DNA from: Marine group II euryarchaeote REDSEA-S11_B3N4 | GTDB taxonomy: Archaea; Thermoplasmatota; Poseidoniia; Poseidoniales; Thalassarchaeaceae | Assembly (NCBI GenBank): GCA_001628485.1 | Contig: LURR01000012.1 | Span: forward strand, 82,563 to 146,562 | Direction of reading: 5' to 3' | DNA length: 64,000 nt | In this document: piece by piece, positions 11,290 to 21,672 of the stretch | Position numbering within the stretch: position 1 is the stretch's first letter | Layout: every line of letters begins with the position of its first letter | Notes under the pieces: generated by a model | Told to the model about the DNA's origin: nothing | The model's input: only the letters and a program-made list of their open reading frames with translations | Databases searched by the model: none | Program-made: the position numbers and the translations under genes

Positions 11290-12730
11290 GACCGCCGTTA
11301 GGGGTCATTCCGAATTGAATTTTCCCAAAACTTCACTCCGCATTGTATTAATTTACCAATCCCTCGGGCCAATAGTGCCAGAAGACGAACAGGCCAATTC
11401 GACACCAGCCGCAGATGCAGAGGAATCCAAACTCCCTCCGCGCGCTAAGAAGCGAAGATTCGCTCCAATCAAGATAGCTAATCAGATTCCCATGAAGCGA
11501 AGAAAGGAGATAGAGAAGGCTCTGGGAGAAGTGGGGGAGAGCCCTTCCAAATGGTCTCGAAATGAAGGAACGAAGAATCACGTATTCATGAGAAAGAGGA
11601 TAAAACCAGGAACAATTAGGCACATGGAGTACGAACTCCTAGATGTTGAAATTGGAGAATCTTGGCCAGTCCCGATAAGCATCGTTCACGGCTCAAGGCC
11701 TGGTCCTGTAGTGACTCTTCTAGGTGCAATACATGGAGACGAACTTGTGGGGCCACTGGCCCTAACCTACTTATGCGGACCCAACTTCATGGGAGAAGAC
11801 CGAGTCATAGACGCTAGTGTATTGGCTGGAACAATACGAATCGTACCCATAGTCAACCTTCCCGGATATCGGAGGATGATTCGAGACTTCCCGGATGGGA
11901 GGGATCTGAACAGATGCTTTCCAGGAAAATCTGACAGTAATACCACCTCAAGAGTAGCCTACAAGCTATGGAGCAATGTCATCAAAAGCAGTGATTATGT
12001 GGTTGATCTCCATTCCGCAGCAAAGGGAAGGACAAACATCCCCCAGATAAGAGCAAATCTAGCGCACGCAAGCAGTAATCGAATTGCAAGATCCTTTGGA
12101 ATAGAGACTATTCTAGATAGCGAGGGGCCAAGAGGATCCCTGAGGAGAGTTGCCAATCAAGAGGGAATAGCCTGCATCACTTACGAAGGAGGGGGTTCGG
12201 ACGAGGCAGATCCGGAGTCAGTTCAGATTTCCATGTATGGAATAATCAATCTTCTCAGGAGCCTCAGAATGCTTCCAGGTTATCCTAGCAAACCGAGGTT
12301 CAGGATTCTTGCATCGGGATCGGTCTGGATTCGTTCCGATCAAGGGGGCCTACTGGACGTCCTGGCACCCGCTGGAAGCTTCGTCGAGGAAGGGGAGATC
12401 GTCGCGACTATTACCGATCCAGAGCTTCCAGGTGTTCAGCATGACGTCCAGTCCCCCATAAGAGGACTCCTAATCAGCTCAGCAACACATCCGTTCGTGA
12501 ACTCAGGGTCTCCAATTGGCCATCTATTGCCAGTTAAGAGAGGAGTATCTACACTGAAGCGGAGGCTCGATGATGAAGGTTGCCTGATAATCAGTGGTTC
12601 CGATGGAGAGCCTCCATGGAGGGAGGACGATGACATCGAGGACATCGCAGTATTTGGAGAGTGGTCTGGAGGATCACCAGATGCAGAATGGGGTCCAGCA
12701 GGTTCGACGGACGAGGAGGAAGACAACTGA
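11288..12730 (+). CDS. Succinylglutamate desuccinylase/aspartoacylase-family zinc carboxypeptidase-like protein (start uncertain)
   Basis: VTLLGAIHGDELVGPLA (HxxE), DLNRCFPG, YVVDLHSA; biotin/lipoyl-like region near C-terminus. Confidence 0.78.
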   Translation: MTAVRGHSELNFPKTSLRIVLIYQSLGPIVPEDEQANSTPAADAEESKLPPRAKKRRFAPIKIANQIPMKRRKEIEKALGEVGESPSKWSRNEGTKNHVFMRKRIKPGTIRHMEYELLDVEIGESWPVPISIVHGSRPGPVVTLLGAIHGDELVGPLALTYLCGPNFMGEDRVIDASVLAGTIRIVPIVNLPGYRRMIRDFPDGRDLNRCFPGKSDSNTTSRVAYKLWSNVIKSSDYVVDLHSAAKGRTNIPQIRANLAHASSNRIARSFGIETILDSEGPRGSLRRVANQEGIACITYEGGGSDEADPESVQISMYGIINLLRSLRMLPGYPSKPRFRILASGSVWIRSDQGGLLDVLAPAGSFVEEGEIVATITDPELPGVQHDVQSPIRGLLISSATHPFVNSGSPIGHLLPVKRGVSTLKRRLDDEGCLIISGSDGEPPWREDDDIEDIAVFGEWSGGSPDAEWGPAGSTDEEEDN

Positions 12731-12753
12731 TGATCACTCTTTTGTCCTCTTGA

Positions 12754-15700
12754 CTACGAGTTTTCATCGTTCGACCAAGATACATCTGGAGCAGAAGGCA
12801 AAACCATACCCTTGTTCTCGGGACTGATGGCCAGTCTCTCTGGACTGACTCCGTATGCTTCGAGGGCATCTTGCAACTCTTTAGCCCTCGAAATTCTCAG
12901 TCCAATCAAGAATCCTCCTGCAGAGAGGGCAATAAGGAAAGTGACTATCCCAATCATGCCTGTTGGACTGGAGACAATCGAGAAAAGCCAATTCTCTGAT
13001 TGCGGCTCTACCCAAATAGTCACCATGATATTCCACTCGACCTCAGTGTAGTAAACGTCTTCTGAGACGACCGCTTTCAATTTCTGAATTGACGACCCCT
13101 CATCGCAGAATTGTATCTGCATATTCTCCTCTGTATCTCTGCAATGGATTGGCATCAGAATCACAGTCTTCCCATCTTGACTGGTGTTGGCTTCCAGAGA
13201 ATAACCACTCATAGACCAAGTGATTACCGCGTCAACCGATGACTGAATCCCAGATACTGAGATTTCGAAGGATTCATTCGCTGAATCCCAGGTAACCGGT
13301 ATCGAACTATAGGTCCTAGGACCATCGTATATGTTCCCGTTTTCCAGGAATACAGTGCCCGACGATTTGTCGTAATTTGACAAGATTAGCCCTAGCCTGT
13401 TCACAAACTCATCCTCTTCGCCGTCGCAGTCATCATCAACTCCATTCCACTGTTCGACAGCACCAGGGTATGTACTTCCGACTAGATCGTCACAATCGTC
13501 ATACTCGTAGAATCCGTCATTATCTCGGTCATAGTCCGTGAATACCGGACTGGAAAGGCCACGAGCAATCTCAGTTCCATCGTCTACTCCGTCTTGGTCC
13601 GTGTCTGCAGAATCGAATGATGTAGTATAGTTGTGATACTCGGAATAGTCACTTAGGCCATCACCATCAGTATCTCTTTCGTAGAAGTCCTCATCCACTA
13701 GATCGTCACAGTCGTTATCTTTTCCATCTAGCTCCTCAGGACGCTCAGGAGCCCTTTCGAAGTCATCATCATCACAGTCTTGGAAATGGTACCAGCCATC
13801 TAGGTCAGAGTCAGGATCCGCAGCAAGCGGATCAGACATGAACTCATTCAATTCAGTCCCATCGGGGAGTCCGTCCCCGTCAGAATCCCCGTCATTAGGA
13901 TCCGTGGAGTGTTGGTGATACTCTGCATAGTCAGTTAATCCATCCATATCTGTATCAATCCAGAAGAAGTCTTCGTCTATGTCTTCGTCACAATCGTTGT
14001 CTAGTCCGTCTAGGGACTCAGTCGCGTCTGGTGCAAAACTCGAATCGTTGTCATCACAGTCATCGAACCAGTAAGCTCCGTCACCATCCGCATCTACATC
14101 AACTAACAACGGGTTACTACCGAACTCCAACTCCTGCTGATCTGGTATTCCATCCCCATCTGAGTCAGAATCTTCTGGGTTTGTTCCATGGATGTGGAAT
14201 TCTTCCCAGTCCGACAGTCCATCTCCATCCGCATCTGAATCATTGAAACCCTCGTCCTCAAGACCGTCGCAATCGTCATCCTTTCCATTGAGGGCCTCTA
14301 ACATCCCAGGATTCACCTCGTGATCATCATCATCGCAGTCTTGGAAATGATAGTAATCGTCCGAGTCGTTGTCTGCGTCAAAGGTCAGGGGGTCTGAGAA
14401 CCAAACAACTATCTCATCATAATCGCTAATTCCGTCAGAATCCGAATCGTATGACAGTGGATTCGTGCTATGGACCATTATCTCTTGATAATCGTCAAGC
14501 CCGTCACCATCGGTGTCATTGTCAATTGCCTTGGTCCCGTAGATTACAATTTCCTGATAGTCATCCAATCCATCGTCGTCTGAGTCAGAATCTAGTGGAT
14601 CCGTCAGATGCACCGAAGTCTCGTTCTCATCACTCAGGCCATCACCATCATCGTCCGAGTCAAGGTAGTTGCAGACTCCGTCCGAGTCAGTGTCCGACGG
14701 AGTGGACGAGTTATCTAGAGGGTCAGTTGAACATGACAGCTCCATGGAGTCGTTCCAAGCATCATCATCGTCGTCCGAGTCAAGGTAGTTGCAGACTCCG
14801 TCCGAGTCAGTGTCAGACGGATTAGATGAGTTGTCCAGAGGGTCGGTAGAGCAAGCTTGCTCGGTAGAGTCATCGAATCCATCCCCATCGTCGTCCGAGT
14901 CAAGGTAGTTGCAGACTCCGTCAGAGTCAGTGTCCGACGGAGTGGATGAATTGTCCAGAGGGTCGGTAGAGCAAGATATCTCGTCTATGTCGACCCAACC
15001 ATCGTTGTCATCGTCTAAATCGTTGTAGTCGGGCCACCCATCGCCATCTGTGTCTGTAACATTCCCGACTCCATGGAAAATCAATTCCCATGAGTTCAGA
15101 GTCCCGGAGTTAGATCCCGTGACCGAATCTCGAACCTTCAGGGTCCAGTTCCCCTGAGAGGACTCGTCCCAGTGCTGGACCGTCCCGAACCTCCAATTCG
15201 AGTAGTCTGCATTGTTGTCATCATGAACTTCCGCAAGCCACGACTGATGGCCACTAGGTGACTCCAGAACGATGTCCAACTCGCCCCGGGCAGTGTGAGT
15301 GATATCGACAATTACGTCTACCGACTCTAGGCTCAAATCAATTGGAACAGAGAGGTTGAACTCGGTCCATGAGCTTGGTCCGTTGTCGATATCGAGATTC
15401 TCTGTGAAAGGCCCAAAAGTAGCGTTCACCTCCTCTCCACTGCTTGTCCAATTCTCAGCCAATGACACTGCTGCACCTGCATCCACTGCTCCGAATCCGT
15501 ACTTGTGAGAGACCGTGAGGCCCCCTCCATTCACGGACCAAGAAGAATCGTTTGCGTCGTTCTTCCTAGAGCTATGGACGAGGATATTCTGGACATCGCG
15601 CCATGTCAAATCGGGATTCGACTCCAGAATCAGAGCTATTACCCCAGAAACAAGGGGGGTGGCACTCGAGGTTCCTCCGAAGTCGTGGGTCACGTCACCT

Positions 15701-16890
15701 CCACTGTATCCTCCTGTTCCAGTGATATCCGTGGTTGTTATTCCCTCATAGTCGGGCGTCCCACCATTGGAGTGAGCGGTAACCAGAATGTTCGCCCCAG
15801 GTTCAGAGTACCACGATTGATCCCCGTAGTGTGTAATAGCTGCCACTGCAATCGCATATCTTAGGCTTGCATACCCGTCGTAGTTAGAATTGTCATTAGC
15901 TTCGAGTCCATTCCCAGCAGCCCATGTGTATATGTTTCCTAGCCCGGACCTTCCATTGTATATCGAATCCTCAATGGCTGCAACGGTTATTGGCCCAGGT
16001 CCTTCGAGCCTGTTCCCATCGTCGAAGGGGCCCCAGGAGTTTGAGTAGATGTCTATGTCTCCGTTATCATAACTAAGAGCATCTGCAGCGGTAGAGTCCG
16101 TGAAACCACACGCAATCAGTCTGTGGCCAGCTATATCTGCCCCGAATGCAGCACCTGTTACTCCGATTGAATTATTTCCGGTTCCTGCTGCTACTCCGGC
16201 TACTGCCGTTCCATGTCCGTCCCAGGAGTTCGGGTCCGGATCCGGATCATCTCCGCACCAGTCATAGGAGTGCTGAGAGAGGTAGTTGGTAGTAAGGTCA
16301 GGGTGGGAATGCTCCACGCCGTCGTCAATCACACTGATCACGACTCCCGAACCATTGTACGAGTTCCAGACTGCGGTTACATTAGCATCCTCGCCCGACG
16401 TCCCGCTGGTTTGTCCAGTGTTGTTTAGATGCCATTGATCGTCGTAGAATGGGTCATTTGGCTCGAATCTCGTAGAGACTGACCTATCCAATAGGGGGGA
16501 GAAAGACTCAATCTCTCCCTTCAGAAATGAACTCCTCAGTTGTTCGAGTCCTTTTGTAGAATCTTCGAAAGTCCATATGTAGGAACCCCTGAGATGCTCT
16601 ACTGGCTCGCTGTCCTCAGGCTCCGCTGCCGTCCATCGATGCTCCTCAATCGGGATTCCAGTCACGACCAGCCAGGAATCTACTAAGGCCAACTCTGCCT
16701 CTTCATACGAGTCGATATCAGAAACCCTCTCGAACGCAATCTGGACCGATCTTGAGTACGTCCCCAAGATATCTTCCAAAACTACAGTGGGTATTTCCTC
16801 AGGATCTTCCCCTCCTAGGGCATGCCCAGCAGGGGAGAAGGACACCATCAACAATACCAATATGGCGACTCTCACATGCAACCTCGACAA
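12754..16890 (-). CDS. Secreted subtilisin-like S8 peptidase with P (proprotein convertase) domain, thrombospondin type-3/MopE-like Asp-rich Ca-binding repeats and C-terminal TM
   Basis: Catalytic D VISVIDDGVEHSH, H WDGHGTAVAGVAAG, S GGTSSATPLVSG; DxDxDG repeats; DDDCDGxxDE motifs; TM near C-terminus. Confidence 0.9.
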   Translation of the reverse strand: MSRLHVRVAILVLLMVSFSPAGHALGGEDPEEIPTVVLEDILGTYSRSVQIAFERVSDIDSYEEAELALVDSWLVVTGIPIEEHRWTAAEPEDSEPVEHLRGSYIWTFEDSTKGLEQLRSSFLKGEIESFSPLLDRSVSTRFEPNDPFYDDQWHLNNTGQTSGTSGEDANVTAVWNSYNGSGVVISVIDDGVEHSHPDLTTNYLSQHSYDWCGDDPDPDPNSWDGHGTAVAGVAAGTGNNSIGVTGAAFGADIAGHRLIACGFTDSTAADALSYDNGDIDIYSNSWGPFDDGNRLEGPGPITVAAIEDSIYNGRSGLGNIYTWAAGNGLEANDNSNYDGYASLRYAIAVAAITHYGDQSWYSEPGANILVTAHSNGGTPDYEGITTTDITGTGGYSGGDVTHDFGGTSSATPLVSGVIALILESNPDLTWRDVQNILVHSSRKNDANDSSWSVNGGGLTVSHKYGFGAVDAGAAVSLAENWTSSGEEVNATFGPFTENLDIDNGPSSWTEFNLSVPIDLSLESVDVIVDITHTARGELDIVLESPSGHQSWLAEVHDDNNADYSNWRFGTVQHWDESSQGNWTLKVRDSVTGSNSGTLNSWELIFHGVGNVTDTDGDGWPDYNDLDDDNDGWVDIDEISCSTDPLDNSSTPSDTDSDGVCNYLDSDDDGDGFDDSTEQACSTDPLDNSSNPSDTDSDGVCNYLDSDDDDDAWNDSMELSCSTDPLDNSSTPSDTDSDGVCNYLDSDDDGDGLSDENETSVHLTDPLDSDSDDDGLDDYQEIVIYGTKAIDNDTDGDGLDDYQEIMVHSTNPLSYDSDSDGISDYDEIVVWFSDPLTFDADNDSDDYYHFQDCDDDDHEVNPGMLEALNGKDDDCDGLEDEGFNDSDADGDGLSDWEEFHIHGTNPEDSDSDGDGIPDQQELEFGSNPLLVDVDADGDGAYWFDDCDDNDSSFAPDATESLDGLDNDCDEDIDEDFFWIDTDMDGLTDYAEYHQHSTDPNDGDSDGDGLPDGTELNEFMSDPLAADPDSDLDGWYHFQDCDDDDFERAPERPEELDGKDNDCDDLVDEDFYERDTDGDGLSDYSEYHNYTTSFDSADTDQDGVDDGTEIARGLSSPVFTDYDRDNDGFYEYDDCDDLVGSTYPGAVEQWNGVDDDCDGEEDEFVNRLGLILSNYDKSSGTVFLENGNIYDGPRTYSSIPVTWDSANESFEISVSGIQSSVDAVITWSMSGYSLEANTSQDGKTVILMPIHCRDTEENMQIQFCDEGSSIQKLKAVVSEDVYYTEVEWNIMVTIWVEPQSENWLFSIVSSPTGMIGIVTFLIALSAGGFLIGLRISRAKELQDALEAYGVSPERLAISPENKGMVLPSAPDVSWSNDENS
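14641..15000. repeat. Three ~120-bp near-identical tandem repeats encoding CSTDPLDNSS(T/N)PSDTDSDGVCNYLDSDDD units
   Basis: The block TCGTCCGAGTCAAGGTAGTTGCAGACTCCGT recurs at ~14651, ~14771 and ~14891 (exact 120-bp period). Confidence 0.93.
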
Positions 16891-16924
16891 ACCAGAGAAT
16901 ATAGCCGTTCGTCTTTGTTGCTAT

Positions 16925-17899
16925 TCAGTTATCCGAGTTCTCAGAGTCTCCAGAAGAGGATATTCTGTGATACAAGAAGGGTGCTATGACGATATACATC
17001 AGAACCCCATATACTCCTGAAGGTAAGCTAAGAGTAGATAGGCCCCCACTCGGAGAAGCGAGAATCAGACCTCCCACGGTAATTCCTACAGTCGCATTCT
17101 GTATTCCACTCTCAATCGAAACAGTAGTAGCCCTTGAGGGCTCAAGATTGAGTAATTTCGCACTATGGTAACCAATAGTGAGCATAAGGGCGTTTAGTGC
17201 CACCACAGATGGCCCTAGGGTTCCGATGTTGTCCATCAGAGTATCCCATTCACTAGCTATTGCTGCTAGGACTATTATCACAAACAGAACCGCTGCGGTC
17301 AGGCTGACTCCCCTGTCGATAGATTCTGCTGTACTAGGCTTGGTAGCCCTGATGGACATTCCAATAGCCACGGGAAGAGTAGTTAGCAAGAACATGGTAA
17401 TTCCAAGACCAATGATGTCTATGCTCGGCGCCGACTCTCCCATGAAATGGTCCATTGAGAAGCCAACCACCAATGGCAACGTAATCACAGACACAACCGA
17501 AACAACTGCTGTGTAGGAAATTGAAAGCGCAGTATCTCCTTTTGCCAACTTCGTCAGAATGTTTGACGTGACCCCACCAGGGCAACATGCTAGAATCATC
17601 AAGCCCACAGCGAGCTCCCCGTCTAGATCGGCCAAGCTTGCAATAGAGAAACCCACAATTGGAAGCACCAGCATCTGATTCACTATCCCGATTGTAAATG
17701 CCCTCGGCTCGCTGAAAACCAAGGCGAAGTCACCTGTGGTTAGCCCCAAACCAAGTGAGAACATGATGAACGCGAGTGCGAGTGGTAGCACTACATCGAT
17801 AATCACGTTGTCCTCTTCTGTCTCCTCTTGTGCCTGAACTGATGATGAGACCATCACCAGTGCAATCAGTACCGTAATAGTAACTAGACTTCCTCTCAT
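16925..17899 (-). CDS. Bile acid:sodium symporter (BASS/SBF) family transporter
   Basis: Multi-TM; LALAFIMFSLGLGLTTGDF, CCPGGVTSNILTKLAKGDTALSIS. Confidence 0.88.
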   Translation of the reverse strand: MRGSLVTITVLIALVMVSSSVQAQEETEEDNVIIDVVLPLALAFIMFSLGLGLTTGDFALVFSEPRAFTIGIVNQMLVLPIVGFSIASLADLDGELAVGLMILACCPGGVTSNILTKLAKGDTALSISYTAVVSVVSVITLPLVVGFSMDHFMGESAPSIDIIGLGITMFLLTTLPVAIGMSIRATKPSTAESIDRGVSLTAAVLFVIIVLAAIASEWDTLMDNIGTLGPSVVALNALMLTIGYHSAKLLNLEPSRATTVSIESGIQNATVGITVGGLILASPSGGLSTLSLPSGVYGVLMYIVIAPFLYHRISSSGDSENSDN

Positions 17900-17940
17900 G
17901 CTCTTCGAGGAATTTACCCCCGTATAACTGTGCTCTCTAA

Positions 17941-19197
17941 CTACGTGGCTTTGAATTCAGAAATTGCATCGTGAACCTCTTCGTCGGTCATCATCCTTCT
18001 CTGACTCTTTGCCACATCGAACATGTGTGCAACCAGATCGTCTTCTGCTTCGTAACCATTTCTTTTCAGCCAGTGAATCACATTTGATCTCCCGCTCATA
18101 TGCCCGATCCTGATTACCTGCTGTAGTCCGAAGTCACCAGCAGGAACGCCGGAGTAGACTCTATCCGCCAACCAGTCATCTCCTTTGTCCATCGCCTTAA
18201 TCACCGCCGAAGCATGAACTCCAGTCCCTGTCTCAAAGGCATCCTCTCCGAAGACTGGATAGTTATGCGGAAGAGCCACTTCCACATACTGGTGAGCCTT
18301 TCTCGTATATTCGTTCAGCGCGGTGAGGTCGTTTTTGATAACTCCCATCAGGCTCAGATTCACAAGGGTCTGGTCCAAGGGTGCGTTACCTGCTCTCTCG
18401 CCTACTCCTAGCGCCGTTCCGTGAATCACATCAGCACCTGCCTCGTATGCAGCTAGGTTGTTCGCAACTCCTAGCCCCCTGTCTTGATGCCCATGCCAGT
18501 TTACCTCTATCTCTCTCCTTTTGACTCCTGAGTCGGGAATGACCTCTTCCTGGATGAATTCTAGGAGCTTTCTAACTCCGTTCGGGGTAACGTGTCCGCA
18601 CGTGTCACAAACACAAATTCTGTCTGCCCCCAATTCTATCGCCCTAGCGTACACCTGCTTGATTTCTTCCGGCTTGCTCCTCGTAGTATCCTCTGTTACG
18701 AACATCACTGGGATATCGTTGTCCACAGCGAAGGTGACCGCTTTCTCGGCGGTCTCCATTATTCTCCCCATAGTCCATCCTTCGGCAAACTGTCTAATCG
18801 GACTAGTTCCTAGAAATGCACTCGCCTGGATTTGCCTCTCATGCTTTGCTTGGAGCTCCACCAGTGGTTCGATATCTGAGACAACTGTCCTCACAGCACA
18901 TCCCGGTCTGAGATTATATCCATTTTCTCCCATATGACTTAGCATGGAATCAATATGGTCTATGTGGAAGGGTCCCGCACCGGGAAGACCTAGATCCACC
19001 TTCTGGATACCTAGTTTCTCCATGTAGTCGATTAATTCTATTTTCTGCTCGATTGTTGGGTTTCTCGCGCTAGGACTCTGCAAACCGTCTCGAAGAGTCT
19101 CATCGTCGAACCAAAGCTCATGCGGGTGATCCGACTCGTCCCGATCTATCGAGTAGTCGATATCATTCCAGTCGTAGATTAGGTCATGCTCTTCCAT
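17941..19197 (-). CDS. HMGL-like/2-isopropylmalate synthase-family protein (exact substrate undetermined)
   Basis: WFDDETLRDGLQSPSARNPTIEQKIELIDYMEKLGIQKVDLGLPGAG; HGHQDRGLGVANNLAAYEAGADVIHGTALGVGERAGN. Confidence 0.82.
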   Translation of the reverse strand: MEEHDLIYDWNDIDYSIDRDESDHPHELWFDDETLRDGLQSPSARNPTIEQKIELIDYMEKLGIQKVDLGLPGAGPFHIDHIDSMLSHMGENGYNLRPGCAVRTVVSDIEPLVELQAKHERQIQASAFLGTSPIRQFAEGWTMGRIMETAEKAVTFAVDNDIPVMFVTEDTTRSKPEEIKQVYARAIELGADRICVCDTCGHVTPNGVRKLLEFIQEEVIPDSGVKRREIEVNWHGHQDRGLGVANNLAAYEAGADVIHGTALGVGERAGNAPLDQTLVNLSLMGVIKNDLTALNEYTRKAHQYVEVALPHNYPVFGEDAFETGTGVHASAVIKAMDKGDDWLADRVYSGVPAGDFGLQQVIRIGHMSGRSNVIHWLKRNGYEAEDDLVAHMFDVAKSQRRMMTDEEVHDAISEFKAT

Positions 19198-19248
19198 TGT
19201 CTCACCCGTGTCCTCCCATGGTTCGTTAGGTGTTTCAAACCATCGGGA

Positions 19249-20298
19249 CTATGTGGCAGATTTCAACTCCGTCCTAGTCACGAAAACAGTGGCTATGATT
19301 GCTCCAATAACGACTCCGAATTGCCCAAAACTCCCAGTTACAAGAACTACGAACATCAGTGCAAGGTATAGCATCGAGACGAAGAAAGAAGTTGCAGCGC
19401 TGGAGATCCTACCGGTTTCATCGGGCTCCTCTGAAATGTCTATCCTCCAAACCGTGGAAGCGTACCAAAGACTCAATCCTAGAATTGTCCAACTCAGGAC
19501 GTGGTAACTCCAATCTTCAATTTTGATTGCCTCAAAAGTTCTGGGAGCCGCTAGTGACAAAAGGACCACCAGAATTGAGTAAATCTTCATCTCCAAAAGA
19601 GTTCGTTCAGGCCCTTTCACATTAGGCAGCATCGGGACTCCTACTTCTGCATATTCTTCGGATCTGTACAGAGCTAAGGCCCAGAAGTGCGGAGGAGTCC
19701 ACAGGAAGATAAGGACGAACATGAACCATGGCATTGGACTACCGAGTTCAATCACCGACTCTAGCAAAGATGCCATTGAATCGGTTGAGATAGACAGGTC
19801 CTCCGACGAAGCGGACCATCCTATTACGGGGGGGGTCGAACCAGCAATTCCTCCAATAACGATATTCTGCGGAGTCCTTCTTTTCAGCCAAATGCTGTAA
19901 ATCAAGACGTAGAATAGAACGCTGAAAGCCGACCAGAAGGCCGCTACTTCATTCGACGTTTCATAGAACCACCAGACTCCTAGAATGGAAATAAGAATCC
20001 CGAAGAATAAAGCGGACCCCGCCTCAACCCTACCAGATGGAATGGCTCTTCCGGAGGTTCGGGCCATCTTGGGATCTATGTCTCTATCGTACCACATATT
20101 GATCGCATTGGCGCCCCCCGCGGTTAGATATCCTCCAATCAGAACTACCAGCATTGTCTGAATCGAGTTAGAACCAAAATCTCCTTGCATTGAATCATGA
20201 ATTATCACTGAACATATCGCTGTAATTTGTAGAAGGACCACCACTCTTGGCTTAGTCAATGAGAAGTAGTCTTTGATGGAGTGAAGAATCTGAATCAC
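19249..20298 (-). CDS. ctaB: Protoheme IX farnesyltransferase (heme O synthase)
   Basis: TKPRVVVLLQIT, GGANAINMWYDRDIDPKMARTSGRAIPSGR. Confidence 0.92.
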   Translation of the reverse strand: MIQILHSIKDYFSLTKPRVVVLLQITAICSVIIHDSMQGDFGSNSIQTMLVVLIGGYLTAGGANAINMWYDRDIDPKMARTSGRAIPSGRVEAGSALFFGILISILGVWWFYETSNEVAAFWSAFSVLFYVLIYSIWLKRRTPQNIVIGGIAGSTPPVIGWSASSEDLSISTDSMASLLESVIELGSPMPWFMFVLIFLWTPPHFWALALYRSEEYAEVGVPMLPNVKGPERTLLEMKIYSILVVLLSLAAPRTFEAIKIEDWSYHVLSWTILGLSLWYASTVWRIDISEEPDETGRISSAATSFFVSMLYLALMFVVLVTGSFGQFGVVIGAIIATVFVTRTELKSAT

Positions 20299-21314
20299 CC
20301 ATCCTCAGCGATCGAGCATCCGATCCAAGATATGGCCATAGTGACGAAAGTCAGTGAAGCCATCATGAGGTGTACTAAAGAGAGGAATTCAAAGAATCCT
20401 TCTTCCAAATCCCAGGATAGAACGTAAATCGCACCAATGGAGGTATTGACGAAGAATAAGAAAGTTGAGCCCCAAATCCAGTTCCTAAGGACATTATTCC
20501 CTGTCTGCTCGTTGGAAATCGAGTATGATGCGAAAATCAGTGCGATTAGCATCAGACCGACAAACCATCTGTGTATGATCTGTGACTGAGCGACAATATC
20601 CTCTATCGAATCTACTATTTTTCCATTACAGAGGGGCCATGAATCGGGCAAGCCGTCCACTCCGCATCCGAAATTTGCACCGGGAGTCGTAGAAACGAAG
20701 GTCCCAGAGAAAATTGAGACGAACGCCCCTAATGACAACAATCCTACTCTGACCTTCCATTTCTTAGAGATCGAGTAATCAAACCTTAACCACTCAGGAA
20801 GCCCATCCTCCGATCTAGTGAGAGTTAACCACAACCAAAACATGCTCATGGTAAAAGCCAATGCAGAGCTTAGGTGAAGAGCCACGCTCCAATGTAGATT
20901 GTCCATTTCGACTGTCAGCCACCCAATGGCACCTTGCCAGACAATCAGGACAACAGTCAATGTGGATGCGAACTTGACTTTCTCCTCGCCTCCCCTCAGC
21001 ATGTACCAGTTGAGAATAACCAGAGGTCCCAGAACTAGACCTGCAAGAATCCTGTGGAACCACTCTGTGAATATCTGGAAAGTAGTGTATCTATGACCTG
21101 ATCCCCTAGAATCTACCTCATCTGGATTCTCAATGTACCAAGCCTCTTGCTCTTCCTCGGAAATATCGAAACCGATGGTCCCGAAACACAATGGCCAATC
21201 CGGGCACGACTCTCCTGCATCGTAGATTCGAATTAGACCGCCGAGTCCGATCACTATCACAGTCAAGCCTATCAGACAAGCTGTCAGGCCCTTAGAGTAC
21301 TTCCAGTTAGTCAA
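20295..21314 (-). CDS. ctaA: Heme A synthase (COX15/CtaA family)
   Basis: GLGGLIRIYDAGESCPDWPLCFG, EWFHRILAGLV, IIHRWFVGL; 4-bp overlap with ctaB. Confidence 0.88.
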   Translation of the reverse strand: MTNWKYSKGLTACLIGLTVIVIGLGGLIRIYDAGESCPDWPLCFGTIGFDISEEEQEAWYIENPDEVDSRGSGHRYTTFQIFTEWFHRILAGLVLGPLVILNWYMLRGGEEKVKFASTLTVVLIVWQGAIGWLTVEMDNLHWSVALHLSSALAFTMSMFWLWLTLTRSEDGLPEWLRFDYSISKKWKVRVGLLSLGAFVSIFSGTFVSTTPGANFGCGVDGLPDSWPLCNGKIVDSIEDIVAQSQIIHRWFVGLMLIALIFASYSISNEQTGNNVLRNWIWGSTFLFFVNTSIGAIYVLSWDLEEGFFEFLSLVHLMMASLTFVTMAISWIGCSIAEDG

Positions 21315-21347
21315 TTGCTATCGCTCCGGGTAAGGGGCCGTAACGCT

Positions 21348-21608
21348 TCATTCTTCCCCGAAGTGAGGGTCAATGTCAATGGGGATCTTGTTCTGCTCGT
21401 ACTCCAGTGTGGCTATCTTCATTGGGTCCAGAACGACTTTCTCCTTTGCATCGTCTACACCGTAGAGTTGAATCAACTCCCCGCTGTACTTCTCACGTAA
21501 CTCGTCCTCTGTCACGAAGAGAGGGGCTCCCATGCTAATCTGGAGCGCTCGGGCACCTATTATTCTGGCCTTTTCGAAGCGTGTATGAGTGCGAGCTGGC
21601 TCAACCAT
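21348..21608 (-). CDS. rpoK: DNA-directed RNA polymerase subunit K (omega/RPB6 homologue)
   Basis: [26 protein letters not shown]-terminal [19 protein letters not shown]. Confidence 0.85.
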   Translation of the reverse strand: MVEPARTHTRFEKARIIGARALQISMGAPLFVTEDELREKYSGELIQLYGVDDAKEKVVLDPMKIATLEYEQNKIPIDIDPHFGEE

Positions 21609-21672
21609 CGAGGCGCTCGACCGGAGACCCCCAAATAAGGTCTATGACTGGTAAGGGAGAACCAAAACCTGG

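Noticed and set aside
14031-14825. His/Ser-rich plus-strand ORFs 14031..14246 and 14451..14825
   Set aside because: Antisense of Asp-rich TSP3 repeats (GAT/GAC read as ATC/GTC or frame-shifted CAT), not real proteins
14641-15000. Possible CRISPR array from regular repeats
   Set aside because: 120-bp period is in-frame within a coding gene with no unique spacers and no cas genes
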